Source: Ophiothrix spiculata (Eukaryota > Echinodermata > Ophiuroidea > Amphilepidida > Ophiotrichidae). From it: a stretch of DNA of 21,611 nt. The translations under genes were made by a program, and so were the position numbers. Each line of letters begins with the position of its first letter. The first letter of the stretch is position 1. Shown one piece after another: positions 19,167 through 21,611 of this stretch. The stretch lies in NCBI GenBank assembly GCA_000969725.1, contig JXSR01S002961.1; one strand, 5' to 3'. The notes beneath the pieces are model-generated. The model was not told the origin of the DNA, searched no databases, and saw nothing but the letters and a program-made list of their open reading frames with translations.

Positions 19167-19495
19167 TTGATAATAATAATAATAATAACACAATTCTTAT
19201 TAAGCGCAAACCACATCAGAAGACATCTCAATGCGCAGTACATTATTATTACGCTGTTATTAGGAAATCGTCACAACCATCTCACCTCAACTAGATCGCA
19301 ATCTTATGATGCTGACCTATCAGAACTTAGATTGTAATATTCCCCTAACAGCTCCCCAATATGCTTGGGTCGACGAAGCAATCAAGATTAAATGTCTTGC
19401 CCAAGGACATAACCAGTTGGCCGTAGCGGGGCTCAAACTGGCGACCTCATCATTCGGAGTCCTGCGCTGTTCCACTAGACCACAAGAGCTCCCTC
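19167..19495 (-). mobile_element. tRNA-derived SINE (copy 2)
   Basis: Identical to the SINE at 18056-18384, with the same A and B boxes and (TTA)n tail. It came from the segmental duplication and not from a separate retroposition. Confidence 0.8.
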
Positions 19496-19523
19496 GTGTG
19501 GTCTAGTGGAACAGCGCAGGACT
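19458..19523. repeat. 27-bp-arm SINE-head hairpin (copy 2)
   Basis: Exact counterpart of 18347-18412; arms 19458-19484 and 19497-19523. Confidence 0.9.
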
Positions 19524-19907
19524 GTTTTAATGATATATAATGATATATTGATATATCATTATTTAGCTAGACAACCAGTTGTCTCAAGAACACATTAGCC
19601 AGAACTACAAGGATGTTCCATGTTTTATTATTGTTTCCATTTTCTATTCATTAGCTGCATCTTGAATTAGATGTTGCTCTAAAACTGGATAAGTGCTTGG
19701 CCAAGCAAAATAATATGTCTGTTTCCAATAACCCATCCTTCCCAAAAAAGACACCACAAAAATAAAAATTCTATCAGTAAAAAGAAATAAAATAGTTCTA
19801 CATCAGTCAATTTTCCCCCATTAGATCAATGTCAAGAGATGGCCTCCTTAAAGCAATAATGAGAACTGATGACATTTTTCATGTAATAAAATATCCTGAA
19901 AATGTAC

Positions 19908-20311
19908 ATAATGGGTTCAATTAAGTCTTCTAAAAGTAACTTATATTAAAATATTCAGAAGAGCTAGTTATTTTTTTTTCCTTTTAAAATGATGCTTCAC
20001 TGAAAATTTTGTTGAAAATTCATACCAATTGTGGATTGTAAGCAAAACAATTTTTTCGGTAAAATAAGATATTTTCCCTTCCATCCAACAATTTTGAAAG
20101 TCTTTTTTTTTTTTGGGGGGGGGGGGAGAGTAAAATAAAATAAAACTTGTTCCTTTCCTTCTTTCCAAAATGTTCAAAACATATTCATATCAGTTTTATT
20201 TTCCATAAAATCATATACAAAAACAATAGCAATATTAAAAGACATTTAAAAACACAGATAATATGGGGGATGTGATCAAAAGACCTTTCAAATTATGTGC
20301 ATATGAAATAG
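19908..20311. other. AT-rich spacer with poly-T/poly-G tract
   Basis: No gene is visible. A run of about 14 T followed by 12 G lies at 20102-20127, and AAATA-like repeats follow. Confidence 0.5.
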
Positions 20312-20550
20312 AGGGGAGCATGGCCGAGCGGTAAGAGCACAGGTCTCGTAATACAGAGATTGTGGGTTCGAGCCCCGGGCCGGGCGGTTTTTGTCTCCTT
20401 GTTTCTTTGAGCAAGAAACTTTACTCTACTTGCTCTGTGGTTGGACAGTCACATAAAGCCGTGGGTCCCCTGTACGAATAGACTCCTTCATGGGGTATGC
20501 ATGTTATGCAAGTACTTGTATCATTGATCGATTGATTGATTGATTGATAA
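20312..20550 (+). mobile_element. tRNA-derived SINE with (GATT)n tail
   Basis: The head has A box TGGCCGAGCGG (20321-20331) and B box GGGTTCGAGCCC (20364-20375). The anticodon-loop region reads CTCGTAA, recalling a Thr-type tRNA. GGGAGCA before the A box has no complement after the T arm, so this is a SINE and not a tRNA gene. The unrelated body contains TTTGAGCAAGAAACTTTACT and GTGGGTCCCCTGTA. It ends in GATTGATTGATTGATTGAT. The head is well preserved, suggesting a fairly young copy. Confidence 0.82.
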
Positions 20551-21208
20551 TATAAATGTTTCCAAGTAAAAGCATGCAATAAGAACTACTTTCTAAATTC
20601 ACAAACTCTTAATGTGCATTTTAAACTATCTCAGATCATACAAACAAGGAGCATATTTACACGGTTAATAAGGTTATATAAATATAATTCTGGTGAGGAA
20701 AAGTGAGGAAAAAGTTCATTTTTAAAACAAAATGTCTTTTGAAATCATAGCTTAAATCTATGTCAGGTTTATTTGGTTCATCATGGGCAGTGATGTAATA
20801 AGAAATATGTCCATGGAATTGTCTATGCAAGAACTATGATCCAAAACTTTCTGTCTTGCGAAAATTACAGAATCTGAGGTATAACACAGAAAACACATAT
20901 CGAGCATTTTTTTTTAAATGTCAAAATTCCACAAAACATGATATTGGTCAAAATTCTTTTCTAACATTAAATAAATAATGCAAGTAGAATCATAACAATA
21001 CAAAATAAGCAACCCATGTAGGCCTACTCTACCATTTTATCCTTCGAAAACTTCCTACTGTAAGAACACCGTGTAGGCTTTTCCAATTGCACGACTTCTA
21101 TGACTTGACCGACTTTCACATCACAATGTACTATCTAACCCTCGCATCCATTGTGCACCTATGCTGGTACCATCGATGAGGGCGCTTCACTATATGGCTC
21201 ACACTGTC
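20551..21208. other. AT-rich intergenic DNA, no feature recognised
   Basis: Frames are short on both strands. One TAGGCCTA octamer occurs at 21019. Confidence 0.5.
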
Positions 21209-21284
21209 AATCATCGCAGGTAACGGCTGATCATAATTAGTCAAAAATTTGACAAATTATGATCAGCTGTTACCTGCGATGATT
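21209..21284. repeat. Foldback repeat with 37-nt arms and 2-nt loop
   Basis: The arm from 21209 (AATCATCGCAGGTAAC...) pairs with 21248-21284 at 35 of 37 positions. The loop is AA at 21246-21247. Such a compact palindrome may be a foldback element or a MITE reduced to its ends. Confidence 0.85.
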
Positions 21285-21410
21285 AGACAAAATTTTGACC
21301 GGTAGAATTACACATCTTGGTTGCTCACTCGCCCTTTCTAACTACACGGCAATCATTTGTGAGTGGAAACCTTTGAGTGGATAACTCCAGTCCACCTGTA
21401 ACAGCTGTGA

Positions 21411-21611
21411 CTGGAGGAAACTGATGGGGCTCTGAGTTTGGGAAGGAAAACCCTAAGGAAAACCTACTGCGGCGGGTTAACTGCCCTCCCAGTTCAAACT
21501 ATTGTTACGGAAACTGTAAGGAACTATTATATACCAGCGAAAGCTGATGATGGCTACGGTACGGCGACGGTCCAAATACCCAGAGATGACAATATCACGT
21601 ATGTGGACGAT
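21411..21611 (+). CDS. Possible partial exon, function unknown
   Basis: A 67-codon frame is open from the base after a TGA (21408-21410) to the window edge. It has no ATG at its start, so it would be an internal or terminal exon. A plausible AG acceptor lies at 21415-21416 (GACTGGAG). Composition is less AT-rich than the surroundings and the residues are mixed and protein-like, with VTETVRNYYIPA, GYGTATVQIP and a glycosylation sequon NIT. I recognise no domain. Alternatives are a chance frame or a transposon piece, and without the sequence to the right it cannot be settled. Confidence 0.35.
   Translation, partial: MEETDGALSLGRKTLRKTYCGGLTALPVQTIVTETVRNYYIPAKADDGYGTATVQIPRDDNITYVDD

Larger units (their letters stand above)
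18797..19907. repeat. 1111-bp tandem unit, copy 2
   Basis: Head-to-tail with copy 1, every internal landmark is shifted by exactly 1111 bp. It ends at GTAC before ATAATGGG. The two substitutions separating the copies indicate very recent duplication or gene conversion. Confidence 0.93.

Noticed and set aside
20314-20390. A tRNA gene with CGT-like anticodon
   Set aside because: The A and B boxes are good, but the acceptor stem cannot pair and a SINE body with a GATT tail follows.

Overview
The window looks like AT-rich intergenic DNA from a marine invertebrate, most likely a deuterostome such as an echinoderm or relative. The clues are CR1/L2-type LINEs, tRNA-headed SINEs with a Deu-like 3' body, hAT, Tigger and PIF-like MITEs, one intronless rhodopsin-type GPCR, and frequent TAGGCCTA octamers. 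The phylum is an inference; the eukaryotic nature is not in doubt. There are no operons, and most of the sequence is transposable-element debris of several ages.

Layout from the left. 1-1060 is featureless. 1117-1466 is a G-tract repeat region. 1853-3111 is a non-autonomous hAT element with a perfect 8-bp target duplication, carrying two RFX X-box/CCAAT modules. 3374-3993 is an older hAT-like element. 4002-5740 is AT-rich with two hairpins and a cluster of TAGGCCTA. 5747-6066 is a pogo/Tigger-type MITE with TA duplication.

6111-about 11,560 is a three-level nest of LINEs, all on the minus strand. An old 5'-truncated CR1/L2-like LINE (B) was split by a second LINE (A, 6600-11013, target duplication TATCTAT). 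LINE A was itself split by a third retrotransposon 3' end (C, 9483-10457) with a (GATT)n tail. LINE A keeps PHD-like, AP-endonuclease and reverse transcriptase domains, but is inactivated by stops, frameshifts and insertion C.

11768-11939 has promoter- or insulator-like motifs. 11947-12645 is a PIF/Harbinger-like TIR element with G-tracts about 31 bp apart. 13398-14492 (minus) is the only convincing intact host gene, a class A GPCR of the Tre1/Moody/GPR84/melatonin-receptor-like group. Upstream of it lie degenerate partial duplicates of the same locus (14791-15215) and a short minisatellite.

15320-17685 is unassigned. 17686-19907 is a head-to-tail duplication of a 1111-bp unit. Each copy holds a 33-bp-TIR MITE, a tRNA-derived SINE, and a 27-bp-arm hairpin made by two facing SINE heads. 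20312-20550 is a second SINE type with a GATT tail. 21209-21284 is a near-perfect foldback. 21411-21611 is an open frame running off the right edge, possibly an exon.

The GPCR is the only likely functional protein gene seen whole. The strongest unusual points are the datable LINE nest, the hAT element with paired RFX/NF-Y-type modules, the helically phased G-tracts in the PIF-like element, and the near-identical tandem unit with a SINE-head palindrome.
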